Shown here: positions 1-5,550 of the stretch, piece after piece
Position numbering within the stretch: position 1 is the stretch's first letter
Layout: each line of letters starts with the position of its first letter
Assembly (NCBI GenBank): GCA_025362705.1
Contig: JANYFH010000201.1
Location: 1-5,561 of the forward strand
Source: Betaproteobacteria bacterium
Lineage (GTDB): Bacteria > Pseudomonadota > Gammaproteobacteria > Burkholderiales > Usitatibacteraceae
Reading direction: 5' to 3'
DNA: 5,561 nt
The notes under the pieces: model-generated
Told to the model about the DNA's origin: nothing
Seen by the model: only the letters and a program-made list of their open reading frames with translations
Databases searched by the model: none
Translations under genes and position numbers: made by a program

Positions 1-480
1 AATGCTATCCGGCCAGACCGGAACAATGTGCGGCCACCATTTCCGCCATTTCGGGTCCTGCGGCAACGCATAGCGGACAGCGGTGAACCATGGTGACACG
101 AAGGCACCAGTCAGAATCACGCCCTCTGCTACAGACATTCCGACCAATCCCCGTGAGAGTGCATAGCGCACGCGAATGCCCAGCTTCGCGGCCTTGGGCG
201 CTTTGGCCTCGTATTGTGGCGCGGCATCGAGATCAAAAAGGTAAAACGCACCGACCGACTGGCGACTCTTTAACAAGATGAGGCGCAGGTCCCAAAGAAA
301 TGCAGCGAGAAACATGACGGCGAGGCCAATCCGTACCCATCGCGGCAACGGCACCAACATCAGCATGGCAAGCGCCAACAGCACGCCCGCCGAATTGATA
401 AGCAGGTTAATTCTTGAAACGCGCAGCGGGATCCAACGCGGATCTTCCACAGCTTTTTCGCCCTCTTGAACTATCGACAT
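1..480 (-). CDS. YgfX-like inner-membrane protein, partial (C-terminus outside the window)
   Basis: The minus strand is open from an ATG at 480-478 to the window edge, giving 160 residues with no stop; the C-terminal end is missing. Two hydrophobic segments lie at about residues 24-43 and 48-67, separated by a short Pro/Arg/Trp turn, as in the paired-helix N-terminus of the YgfX family (DUF1434, CptA in E. coli). A soluble tail follows, with 'GAFVSPWFTAVRYALP' and, at the very edge, 'IVPVWPDSI', which resembles the family's 'hydrophobic-Pro-Trp ... LLPDSL' ending. The adjacent divergent ygfZ supports this: in E. coli the sdhE-ygfX pair is also divergent from ygfZ. Here sdhE is not between ygfX and ygfZ. 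No clear Shine-Dalgarno precedes the ATG; a TTG three codons upstream (489-487) is an alternative start. The family is linked to SdhE and, disputably, to cytoskeletal toxicity. The coding call is firm, the family call moderate. Confidence 0.68.
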   Translation of the reverse strand, partial: MSIVQEGEKAVEDPRWIPLRVSRINLLINSAGVLLALAMLMLVPLPRWVRIGLAVMFLAAFLWDLRLILLKSRQSVGAFYLFDLDAAPQYEAKAPKAAKLGIRVRYALSRGLVGMSVAEGVILTGAFVSPWFTAVRYALPQDPKWRKWWPHIVPVWPDSI

Positions 481-524
481 AAGAACCAAACTAGAATGGT
501 CACGATGAATGCGAATATTGTCCC

Positions 525-1580
525 ATGAGCGAACGCTGGATTTCCGAACTTACCCGACAAGGGGCCGAGTTTTCCGACGGACGTGTTGCAACCTTCGCTG
601 AAGATACCGATGCGGGGTTTTCTGCATTGCAGAACGGCGCGGTACTGTGCGATCTTTCACACTTTGGTTTGATGCTGGCTGCGGGTGACGACGCCGCTAC
701 ATTCCTGCATGGCCAATTTTGCAACGACGTACTTTCGCTTGGCGAAGGTGCACTCCAATGGAATGGCTGGTGCTCACCCAAGGGGCGACTGCTCGTCACG
801 TTCCCCGCTTGGCAGGGCAAACAGGGAATTTATATGTTGCCGCCGCGTTCACTGCAACCGGCTATCCAGAAGCGCTTGCAGATGTTCGTGCTGCGCGCAA
901 AAGTCAAATTGACCGACGAAAGTGATAGTTGGATTCGTTTTGGCGTTGCCGGCGCGAAAGCTGAAGCACTGCTGCGTGACATTACTGGCGCGGTTCCGGC
1001 TGACGATATGTCGACATTGCATACCGACCTCGGCCGCATCATCCGCTTGTCTGCAATGCGTTTTATCGTTGTTGCCAATGCTGACAACGCCATCGACATC
1101 TGGAGTCGGCTGGCAACCAATGCGGTAAAAGTTGGCGCACCTGTTTGGGATTGGCTATCGATTCAGCAAGGCGTCATCACGATATTGCCTGAAACGCAGG
1201 ATGCCTTTGTACCGCAGATGGCAAATTTCGAGCTCGTTGGTGGCGTGAGCTTCAAAAAAGGGTGCTACCCGGGGCAGGAAATTGTCGCGCGCACCCAGTA
1301 TCGTGGCATTCTGAAACGCCGCATGGTGTTGGCGCACCTCGACACGCCTGAATCACCTAAACCCGGCGACAAATTATTCAGCGACGCATTCGGCGATCAG
1401 GCCGCAGGAGAGGTTGCCAACGTGGCGGCGGCCCCTGGGGGGAGCGGCTTTGACATGCTGGTAGTCGCACAGATTGGCGCGATTACCGACAACAATCTGA
1501 AATACGCAGCGCCAGACGGCCCCGCTGTCATCATCAAACCATTGCCGTATGCATTGCCTGTGACCCACGCGATTGCGTAG
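525..1580 (+). CDS. ygfZ: YgfZ/CAF17-type folate-binding protein, Fe-S and tRNA modification factor
   Basis: This encodes a 351-residue cytoplasmic protein of the YgfZ/GcvT-like family, somewhat longer than the 326-residue E. coli protein. Family members bind tetrahydrofolate and support Fe-S enzymes such as the tRNA methylthiotransferase MiaB. The diagnostic signature K-G-C-Y-x-G-Q-E is intact at residues 245-252, with the functionally important cysteine at 247 (Cys228 in E. coli). The N-terminal half carries the expected 'LCDLSHFGLM' and 'DDAATFLHGQFCNDV' segments of the aminomethyltransferase-like fold, and 'FELVGGVSFKKGCYPGQE' continues into 'RTQYRGILKRR'. The ATG at 525 is chosen because the family N-terminus begins there. 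It has no recognisable Shine-Dalgarno, and its ATGA overlaps the stop of a possible 10-codon leader ORF at 496-528. It is divergent from the YgfX-like gene and convergent with the GNAT gene (7 bases between stops). Identification is secure. Confidence 0.95.
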   Translation: MSERWISELTRQGAEFSDGRVATFAEDTDAGFSALQNGAVLCDLSHFGLMLAAGDDAATFLHGQFCNDVLSLGEGALQWNGWCSPKGRLLVTFPAWQGKQGIYMLPPRSLQPAIQKRLQMFVLRAKVKLTDESDSWIRFGVAGAKAEALLRDITGAVPADDMSTLHTDLGRIIRLSAMRFIVVANADNAIDIWSRLATNAVKVGAPVWDWLSIQQGVITILPETQDAFVPQMANFELVGGVSFKKGCYPGQEIVARTQYRGILKRRMVLAHLDTPESPKPGDKLFSDAFGDQAAGEVANVAAAPGGSGFDMLVVAQIGAITDNNLKYAAPDGPAVIIKPLPYALPVTHAIA

Positions 1581-1587
1581 ATTGGAA

Positions 1588-2031
1588 TCAGATGCGCTTC
1601 TGCATTTCCTGATGCGGAATACCGGCCTCGAAAAACTCGGTGCCGCGCGACAAAAATCCGTGCTTGAAGTAATACGGTGACGCGTGAGTTTGGGAGTGCA
1701 ACATCACCTTCTCAAACCCGCGTTCTTTCGCGACACCGCATAATTTTTCGAGAATTTTTGAGCCAACACCAACGCTGCGCCACGATCTCACCACCGCCAT
1801 TCGGCCAATTCGCGGAATCGGCTGGTTCAATATCAAACGCCCGGTACCAATCACATTGCCATCGGCGTCACACGCGGCGACGTGAACGGCTGCAGCATCG
1901 AAAGCGTCCAGTTCAAGCTCGGCTGGAACATTTTGCTCATTGACAAAAACATCAATGCGAATCTTTGCCAGTACTTCGTGTTGCTCATGCCATTCGGCGA
2001 TTTGAACGGTAAACGGTTGCGGTTGCGTCAT
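1588..2031 (-). CDS. GNAT family N-acetyltransferase, YjcF-like
   Basis: This 147-residue protein is a complete single GNAT domain, predicted to transfer an acetyl group from acetyl-CoA to an unknown amine. The N-terminal 'IRIDVFVNEQNVPAELELD' (about 24-42) is the typical opening of the YjcF/ElaA-like group. Motif A is present at about 77-94 ('RMAVVRSWRSVGVGSKIL'), with the acetyl-CoA pyrophosphate loop R85-x-x-G88-x-G90. The C-terminal 'HSQTHASPYYFKHGF' (112-126) supplies the usual Tyr/Phe region, followed by 'FFEAGIPHQEM'. Length is normal and nothing is missing. The start at 2031 leaves the domain complete; the Shine-Dalgarno is weak. A promoter-like pair at 2067-2094 would give a leader of about 30 bases. 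The gene appears monocistronic, convergent with ygfZ. The substrate cannot be read from sequence. The family is certain, the YjcF subgroup likely. Confidence 0.9.
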   Translation of the reverse strand: MTQPQPFTVQIAEWHEQHEVLAKIRIDVFVNEQNVPAELELDAFDAAAVHVAACDADGNVIGTGRLILNQPIPRIGRMAVVRSWRSVGVGSKILEKLCGVAKERGFEKVMLHSQTHASPYYFKHGFLSRGTEFFEAGIPHQEMQKRI

Positions 2032-2066
2032 GTTTTATGAAAGCCAGTAACAAAGAATCGAGGCGC

Positions 2067-2094
2067 ATCATAACCGCAATTTACGGTCAGTTAA
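2067..2094 (-). promoter_or_regulatory. Putative sigma70 promoter for the GNAT gene
   Basis: Read on the minus strand, TTAACT (2094-2089) and TATGAT (2072-2067) are separated by 16 bases. They match the -35 and -10 consensus at 4 and 5 of 6 positions. Transcription would start near 2060, about 30 bases before the GNAT ATG. The spacer holds a small dyad, ACCG-N7-CGGT (2073-2087), that could be an operator, though it is short enough to be chance. The call rests on pattern match and position only. Confidence 0.4.
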
Positions 2095-2109
2095 TAAGCG
2101 TGTTAGTGC

Positions 2110-2133
2110 AAAAACGGCAATTCACCTATTGCC
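2110..2133 (-). terminator. Rho-independent terminator of the DUF1223 gene
   Basis: On the minus strand, GGCAAT-AGGTGA-ATTGCC forms a perfect 6-bp stem with a 6-base loop, followed at once by G and five T residues (2114-2110). It begins 14 bases after the stop of the DUF1223 gene and points the same way, so it likely ends that transcript before the GNAT promoter. The stem is short, with only half GC pairs, so termination may be partial. Confidence 0.6.
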
Positions 2134-2146
2134 TTGGCGTGAATCA

Positions 2147-2941
2147 TCAGGAAGCGCACATCGGCGCACTTAATGCCTGATAAATTTCGCCGGTACGCAA
2201 ATTCTGCACGAACGCGACCAGCGACAAATCGCCGCGCTTCCAGTTCTGCTCGATCGTGATTGGCCGCTTGACGACCAATTTTCCTTCAGCGCGATCCTTC
2301 GCTTCGCCGCTCAGCGGCCCGAATATCGCGCGGACGACGTGGTCGTGTTTGAGCGTTGCGCCACGATTTTCTCCTGCCGTCACGCGGCTGGATAAATTGC
2401 TTTCGGTGACAGCGAAGAACACGGCTGCATCAGCACGATCTGCAATTTGCGGTAACGTTGCCGTCAAGCCAGCGTCCAACCCGGATGTGCTTGCAGAGAA
2501 TTCCAGGGTCAAGTTAGCGCGTGGCGTACGCGCAGCGATATTTTTCAAGCTCGAACCAAATCGCGACGCGTCACTCCAGAACCGCTGATCCTGGCCATTG
2601 ACCATGATTTGTGGTGTGTACGAAGTCCGCCCCCCCTGACGCCGCACCGATTCACGCTGCCGCTCCGAAAACGCTGCGTTGGCAAAGCGATCTTTCCAGC
2701 CGATGTAATCCCAATAATCAACATGGAACGCGAGCGGTATAACGCCGTCTTTCTGGACGCTCAGAGTGGAAAACCACTTGTCTGCGGGGGGGCAGCTATC
2801 GCAGCCTTCTGAGGTATACAACTCCGCAATCGCGAGCGTGGAAGCACCACTAGAAACCCGTTGCGGGCTGGGGCAAGTTGCGGCATCAACTTCGCTGCCG
2901 ATCATAAATGCAACCATTGAGACTGCCATTAACATCCGCAT
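2147..2941 (-). CDS. Secreted DUF1223 thioredoxin-fold protein
   Basis: This 264-residue protein belongs to the DUF1223 family, which has a thioredoxin-like fold and no established reaction. A signal peptide is visible: Met/Arg start, hydrophobic core at about 4-15, and a V-D-A cleavage site near residue 20, so the mature protein should be periplasmic. Soon after comes 'AELYTSEGCDSCPPADKW' with a Cys47-Asp-Ser-Cys50 redox-type motif, then 'AFHVDYWDYIGWKDRF' (71-86) and 'YTPQIMVNG' (108-116). Pro110 is placed like the cis-proline of thioredoxin folds. Two further cysteines, Cys23 and Cys262, sit at the ends of the mature chain and could pair. The start at 2941 is supported by GGAG six bases upstream. 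It follows ppa by 83 bases on the same strand and may share its transcript. The family call is firm; a periplasmic thiol-disulfide role is inference from the motif. Confidence 0.9.
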   Translation of the reverse strand: MRMLMAVSMVAFMIGSEVDAATCPSPQRVSSGASTLAIAELYTSEGCDSCPPADKWFSTLSVQKDGVIPLAFHVDYWDYIGWKDRFANAAFSERQRESVRRQGGRTSYTPQIMVNGQDQRFWSDASRFGSSLKNIAARTPRANLTLEFSASTSGLDAGLTATLPQIADRADAAVFFAVTESNLSSRVTAGENRGATLKHDHVVRAIFGPLSGEAKDRAEGKLVVKRPITIEQNWKRGDLSLVAFVQNLRTGEIYQALSAPMCAS

Positions 2942-2947
2942 GCCGTT

Positions 2948-2951
2948 CTCC
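2948..2951 (-). promoter_or_regulatory. Ribosome binding site of the DUF1223 gene
   Basis: Minus-strand GGAG lies six bases before the ATG at 2941-2939. It is among the better Shine-Dalgarno sequences in the window and fixes this start, which also gives a complete signal peptide. Confidence 0.7.
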
Positions 2952-2955
2952 GTTT

Positions 2956-2982
2956 AAAAATTGCCAAGTGTCCAGCCCTTGG
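2956..2982 (-). terminator. Possible weak terminator or attenuator between ppa and the DUF1223 gene
   Basis: On the minus strand CCAAG (2982-2978), a 9-base loop and CTTGG (2968-2964) can pair, followed by CAA and then five T residues (2960-2956). The stem is only 5 bp and the loop is large, so if real it would reduce rather than stop read-through from ppa into the DUF1223 gene. No good promoter was found for the DUF1223 gene in this 83-base gap, which fits partial read-through. Confidence 0.3.
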
Positions 2983-3024
2983 TCGGTAAACGGGCATACG
3001 GCTTACAACGGACTGCGGATGCAG

Positions 3025-3561
3025 CTATTTCTTTGCGGCGTTAAAACGGCTAACGCCGTCGAGAATCGCTGCTTTCGCTTCTTCAGCGCCGACCCAGCCC
3101 TGTACCTGCACCCATTTGCCCGGCTCCAGGTCTTTGTAGTGCTCAAAGAAATGTGTGATCTGGCTTTGCGTCAATTCAGGTAAATCGCGCGACGACTGTA
3201 CGTTGCGATAAATCGGCGTGAGCTTGTCGATGGGCACGGCCAATAATTTCTCGTCGGTACCTGCCTCGTCGGTCATCTTCAGCATGCCGACCGGACGGCA
3301 GCGCACCACCACGCCGGGGATCAATGGATACGGCGTCACCACCAGCACATCGACCGGATCACCATCACCGGAAAGCGTGCGCGGAATGTAGCCGTAGTTA
3401 CACGGGTAGTGCATTGACGTCGACATGAAACGGTCGATGAACAATGCGCCCGTCGCCTTGTCCAATTCGTATTTTATCGGGTCGCCGTTCATCGGGATTT
3501 CGATGACGACATTTACATCGTTTGGCACGTCGCGGCCGGCATCAACACGATCTAGATTCAT
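3025..3561 (-). CDS. ppa: Inorganic pyrophosphatase, family I
   Basis: This 178-residue cytoplasmic enzyme hydrolyses pyrophosphate to two phosphates using Mg2+, pulling biosynthetic reactions forward. It aligns with E. coli PPase (175 residues) with a constant offset of one, and the whole active site is present: Glu21, Lys30, Glu32, Arg44, Tyr52, Tyr56, Asp66, Asp71, Asp98, Asp103, Lys105, Tyr142 and Lys143. The family signature D-G-D-P-V-D-V lies at 66-72. No residue is lost, so it should be an active enzyme of the hexameric bacterial type. The ATG at 3561 gives the usual N-terminus; GAG about eight bases upstream is a weak Shine-Dalgarno. A promoter-like pair at 3643-3672 would give a leader of about 75 bases with two small hairpins. 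It is divergent from the HNH gene and upstream of the DUF1223 gene on the same strand. Confidence 0.97.
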   Translation of the reverse strand: MNLDRVDAGRDVPNDVNVVIEIPMNGDPIKYELDKATGALFIDRFMSTSMHYPCNYGYIPRTLSGDGDPVDVLVVTPYPLIPGVVVRCRPVGMLKMTDEAGTDEKLLAVPIDKLTPIYRNVQSSRDLPELTQSQITHFFEHYKDLEPGKWVQVQGWVGAEEAKAAILDGVSRFNAAKK

Positions 3562-3603
3562 GGGGGCTTCTCAAAGGGGAAAAATTGGTTTAGCCTCTGC
3601 TTG

Positions 3604-3634
3604 GGAGGGCGTTCCTCCACACAACAGAAGTTGT
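3604..3634 (-). repeat. Two adjacent short inverted repeats in the predicted ppa leader
   Basis: GGAGG-N5-CCTCC (3604-3618) and ACAAC-AGAA-GTTGT (3621-3634) are perfect 5-bp dyads lying two bases apart. With the predicted ppa start near 3635, the second dyad would be the first structure in the mRNA and the first would follow directly. They may be a stabilising 5' structure, or the ACAAC/GTTGT dyad may be an operator at the start site. Both are short, so chance is possible. Confidence 0.35.
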
Positions 3635-3642
3635 TCAAACAC

Positions 3643-3672
3643 ATTATCGCCGGACACGCCTCATTCCGCCAA
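3643..3672 (-). promoter_or_regulatory. Putative sigma70 promoter for ppa
   Basis: On the minus strand TTGGCG (3672-3667) and GATAAT (3648-3643) are 18 bases apart, matching the consensus at 4 and 5 of 6 positions. Transcription would start near 3635 and could cover both ppa and the DUF1223 gene. The -35 box lies within 17 bases of the divergent HNH start codon, so RNA polymerase here could interfere with expression of that gene. No equally good plus-strand promoter was seen in this 122-base gap. Confidence 0.45.
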
Positions 3673-3674
3673 GC

Positions 3675-3678
3675 GGAG
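3675..3678 (+). promoter_or_regulatory. Ribosome binding site of the HNH gene, inside a small hairpin
   Basis: GGAG lies five bases before the ATG at 3684 and supports that start. Its first bases belong to the right arm of a 5-bp hairpin, TCCGC-CAA-GCGGA (3665-3677), which could partly hide the site from ribosomes. Confidence 0.65.
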
Positions 3679-3683
3679 AAAGG

Positions 3684-4403
3684 ATGAGTACTGTGCAGCA
3701 TAGGAGCAAGACAGGTTCACACGGGAAGCCAAGCGGCAAGGCAGCCAGACTTCATTTGCCGTTACCGGCGCTAGACAAAGCCGCCAAGGAGATACTTGAG
3801 CCGGCCTTTTCGCTATTTTCGGCCGAAGCAAAACGCTTTCCGCTTATCCTGACGCTGGATCAAAACGGCATACCGCATCGCTGGATCACATGGCAACACG
3901 CCGTCTGGTATTACGCCAAGGAACGCGTCGCGTGGGAAACCGGTTCGGCTGCGTTCACGGTCAACGGCGGCAAGAGCCGCGATACCGGTGAAGTCTCTTC
4001 CGTCAGCGCCGCATCGATCATCGCCATTCGCGGCAAAGCGATGGCGATGAAAAGTTTCAACCAGGTTCCACCACTGAATAATCGTGAGCTGTTCCATCGC
4101 GATCGCCATGTTTGCGGCTACTGCGGTGGCATTTTTTCGCACTCAAAATTAACCCGCGACCACATCATTCCGTATTCACGTCGTGGCATGGATACGTGGA
4201 TGAACGTCGTCGCTGCATGCCGCTCCTGCAATGAACGCAAGGGCAGCCGTCTGCCGGAAGAAGCGCACATGGAACTCGTCTATGCGCCCTATGTGCCAAA
4301 CCGCGCGGAGTTTCTGATTCTGGCGAACCGCAGGATACTTGTCGATCAGATGGAATTCCTGAAGCAGCATGTCAGCGCGCAGAGTCGGGTGCATTTAAGT
4401 TGA
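3684..4403 (+). CDS. HNH endonuclease family protein with conserved N-terminal region
   Basis: This 239-residue protein ends in a canonical zinc-ribbon HNH nuclease domain at about 135-195. Cys144-G-Y-Cys147 and Cys179-R-S-Cys182 are the zinc ligands. Asp159-His160 with Asn174 and Asn183 give the beta-beta-alpha metal catalytic core ('LTRDHIIP', 'MNVVAACRSCNERKG'). Residues 1-50 are basic then amphipathic. Residues 52-130 ('FPLILTLDQNGIPHRWITW', 'ASIIAIRGKAM') form a conserved region of unknown role. The tail 'YAPYVPNRAEFLILANRRILVDQMEFL' is helical in character. No signal peptide or membrane segment is seen, so it should be cytoplasmic. It stands alone between ppa and queA, without a methylase, specificity subunit, intron or phage gene nearby, so a restriction or homing role is not supported by context. 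From memory, similar proteins are common in betaproteobacteria. The nuclease fold is firm; the target and biological role are unknown. Confidence 0.9.
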   Translation: MSTVQHRSKTGSHGKPSGKAARLHLPLPALDKAAKEILEPAFSLFSAEAKRFPLILTLDQNGIPHRWITWQHAVWYYAKERVAWETGSAAFTVNGGKSRDTGEVSSVSAASIIAIRGKAMAMKSFNQVPPLNNRELFHRDRHVCGYCGGIFSHSKLTRDHIIPYSRRGMDTWMNVVAACRSCNERKGSRLPEEAHMELVYAPYVPNRAEFLILANRRILVDQMEFLKQHVSAQSRVHLS

Positions 4404-4450
4404 CAGCCGTACTTGATGAAGTGTTTGCCGCATAAATTAACGTAGATCAA

Positions 4451-4500
4451 GCATTGGCGCGGCTTTCAGGCACAAAACGCCTTGAATGCCTCGCCAGTGC
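4451..4500. terminator. Long imperfect hairpin between convergent HNH and queA genes, possible two-way terminator
   Basis: The 112-base gap holds a 50-base sequence that folds on itself almost end to end. The outer stem GCATTGGCG (4451-4459) pairs with CGCCAGTGC (4492-4500), 9 bp with one G-T wobble. After a single mismatch come GGC/GCC (4461-4463 with 4488-4490), TTCA/TGAA (4465-4468 with 4483-4486) and GGC/GCC (4469-4471 with 4479-4481), closing a 7-base ACAAAAC loop. That is 19 pairs in total. A TTTT run lies six bases beyond the plus-strand end (4506-4509); the minus-strand end lacks a good T tract. Its place between two convergent stops suits termination in either direction, but it is longer and less T-rich than usual, so a small RNA or repeat element is an alternative. 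Confidence 0.45.
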
Positions 4501-4515
4501 TAGAGTTTTGCCAAT

Positions 4516-5550
4516 TTATGTATCCCGTCTCTCCAGCAACATCGCATCCCCATAACTGAAAAATCGATACCGCTCTGCGATGGCGTGCGCATAGGCGCGC
4601 TGAATATTTTCAGTCCCGGCAAACGCCGACACCAACATCATCAATGTCGATTTCGGCAGGTGAAAATTGGTGATAAGTCGATCAACAGTGCGAAATGCAT
4701 ATCCCGGCGTAATCATGATTTGCGTTTCCGCCGTTTCTGCCTGCAGGCCGCCGCCGCGCGATGCTGCTTCGAGTGTACGCATGCTGGTGGTGCCGACCGC
4801 GATCACACGTCCGCCAAGCGCTTTGGCTCGTTCAATCGCGGCGACCGTTTCTGAAGGCACGTGATACCACTCACGATGCATGACGTGTGTGGAAATATCA
4901 TCGTCCCGCACCGGCTGAAACGTGCCCGCGCCAACGTGCAAAGTCACATAAGCAAGCGCAACACCTTTTGCCCCAAGATTTGCCAGCATCGATTCATCGA
5001 AATGCAATCCCGCCGTGGGCGCAGCGACCGACCCTGCGTGTCTCGCATAAACAGTCTGATAGCGCTGCTCATCTTCACTGTCGGCTAGATGCGTGATGTA
5101 CGGAGGTAATGGCACTTCGCCGTGACGATGCAAAATTTCGTGCACGCCAATTTCACCTTCAAAGTGCAACACAAATAAATCGTCCACACGCGCCATCATT
5201 GTCGCCACGACACCATCGGCAAACATGATCCGGCCACCCGGCCTGGGCGATTTGGACGCGCGTACATGCGCGAGCGCAATCCTGCCGTCGGCCAATACGC
5301 GCTCAACCAGAATCTCTACACTGCCGCCGGTTTCCTTGTTTCCATGCAGGCGTGCTTTGATGACTTTGGTATCGTTGAAAACGAGAATGTCGTTTGATTC
5401 GACAAATTTCGGCAGATCAACGAACTGGCGATCATTGATGCTGCCGCTGTTGCCATCGACGTGCAGCAGCCGACTTCCTGTCCGCGTTTCGGCAGGATGT
5501 TGCGCGATCAGTTGTTCCGGGAGGTGGAAATCGAAATCAGTCAGCTTCAT
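4516..5550 (-). CDS. queA: S-adenosylmethionine:tRNA ribosyltransferase-isomerase
   Basis: This 344-residue cytoplasmic enzyme moves and rearranges the ribose of S-adenosylmethionine onto preQ1 at position 34 of tRNAs with GUN anticodons, forming epoxyqueuosine. Family blocks appear in order and intact: 'DFDFHLPEQLIAQ' (5-17), 'LVFNDTKVIKARL' (56-68), 'PLPPYI' (147-152), 'GSVAAPTAGLHF' (173-184), 'TLHVGAGTF' (203-211), 'NFHLPKSTL' (295-303) and 'YRFFSYGDAMLL' (328-339). Length is normal for bacterial QueA. The start at 5550 gives the standard N-terminal MKLTDFDF; only 11 bases upstream are visible and no clear Shine-Dalgarno is among them. The gene downstream is the convergent HNH gene rather than tgt, which in many bacteria follows queA in an operon; here tgt must lie elsewhere. 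Identification is secure. Confidence 0.97.
   Translation of the reverse strand: MKLTDFDFHLPEQLIAQHPAETRTGSRLLHVDGNSGSINDRQFVDLPKFVESNDILVFNDTKVIKARLHGNKETGGSVEILVERVLADGRIALAHVRASKSPRPGGRIMFADGVVATMMARVDDLFVLHFEGEIGVHEILHRHGEVPLPPYITHLADSEDEQRYQTVYARHAGSVAAPTAGLHFDESMLANLGAKGVALAYVTLHVGAGTFQPVRDDDISTHVMHREWYHVPSETVAAIERAKALGGRVIAVGTTSMRTLEAASRGGGLQAETAETQIMITPGYAFRTVDRLITNFHLPKSTLMMLVSAFAGTENIQRAYAHAIAERYRFFSYGDAMLLERRDT

Noticed and set aside
90..469. Plus-strand open frames at 90-281 and 278-469
   Set aside because: They lie opposite the YgfX-like gene, are rich in Arg/Ser/Pro as expected of shadow frames, and show no family motifs.
500..820. Minus-strand open frame of 106 residues opposite ygfZ
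   Set aside because: It is antisense to a secure gene, its composition is low in recognisable motifs, and it is explained by the codon structure of ygfZ.
1587..1613. Hairpin ATCAGATGC ... GCAT-TTC-CTGAT across the GNAT stop, between the ygfZ and GNAT ends
   Set aside because: It can form 9 pairs with a 3-base bulge, but there is no T tract on either side and most of it lies inside the GNAT coding sequence. I could not support a terminator call.
2630..2792. Two 7-base homopolymers (C at 2630-2636, G at 2786-2792) within the DUF1223 gene, one over the CxxC region, as possible phase-variation tracts
   Set aside because: The reading frame is intact through both and conserved motifs continue on each side. 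Seven-base tracts are marginal for slippage, and there is no sign of alternative frames or of surface-antigen function.
3813..4142. Minus-strand open frame of 109 residues opposite the HNH gene
   Set aside because: The plus-strand HNH protein accounts for the sequence with intact catalytic motifs; the antisense frame has no recognisable features.
3684..4403. HNH gene as part of a restriction-modification, retron or CRISPR-type defence system
   Set aside because: No methylase, reverse transcriptase, Cas or toxin-antitoxin gene is present. Both neighbours are housekeeping genes and no repeats or attachment sites flank it.
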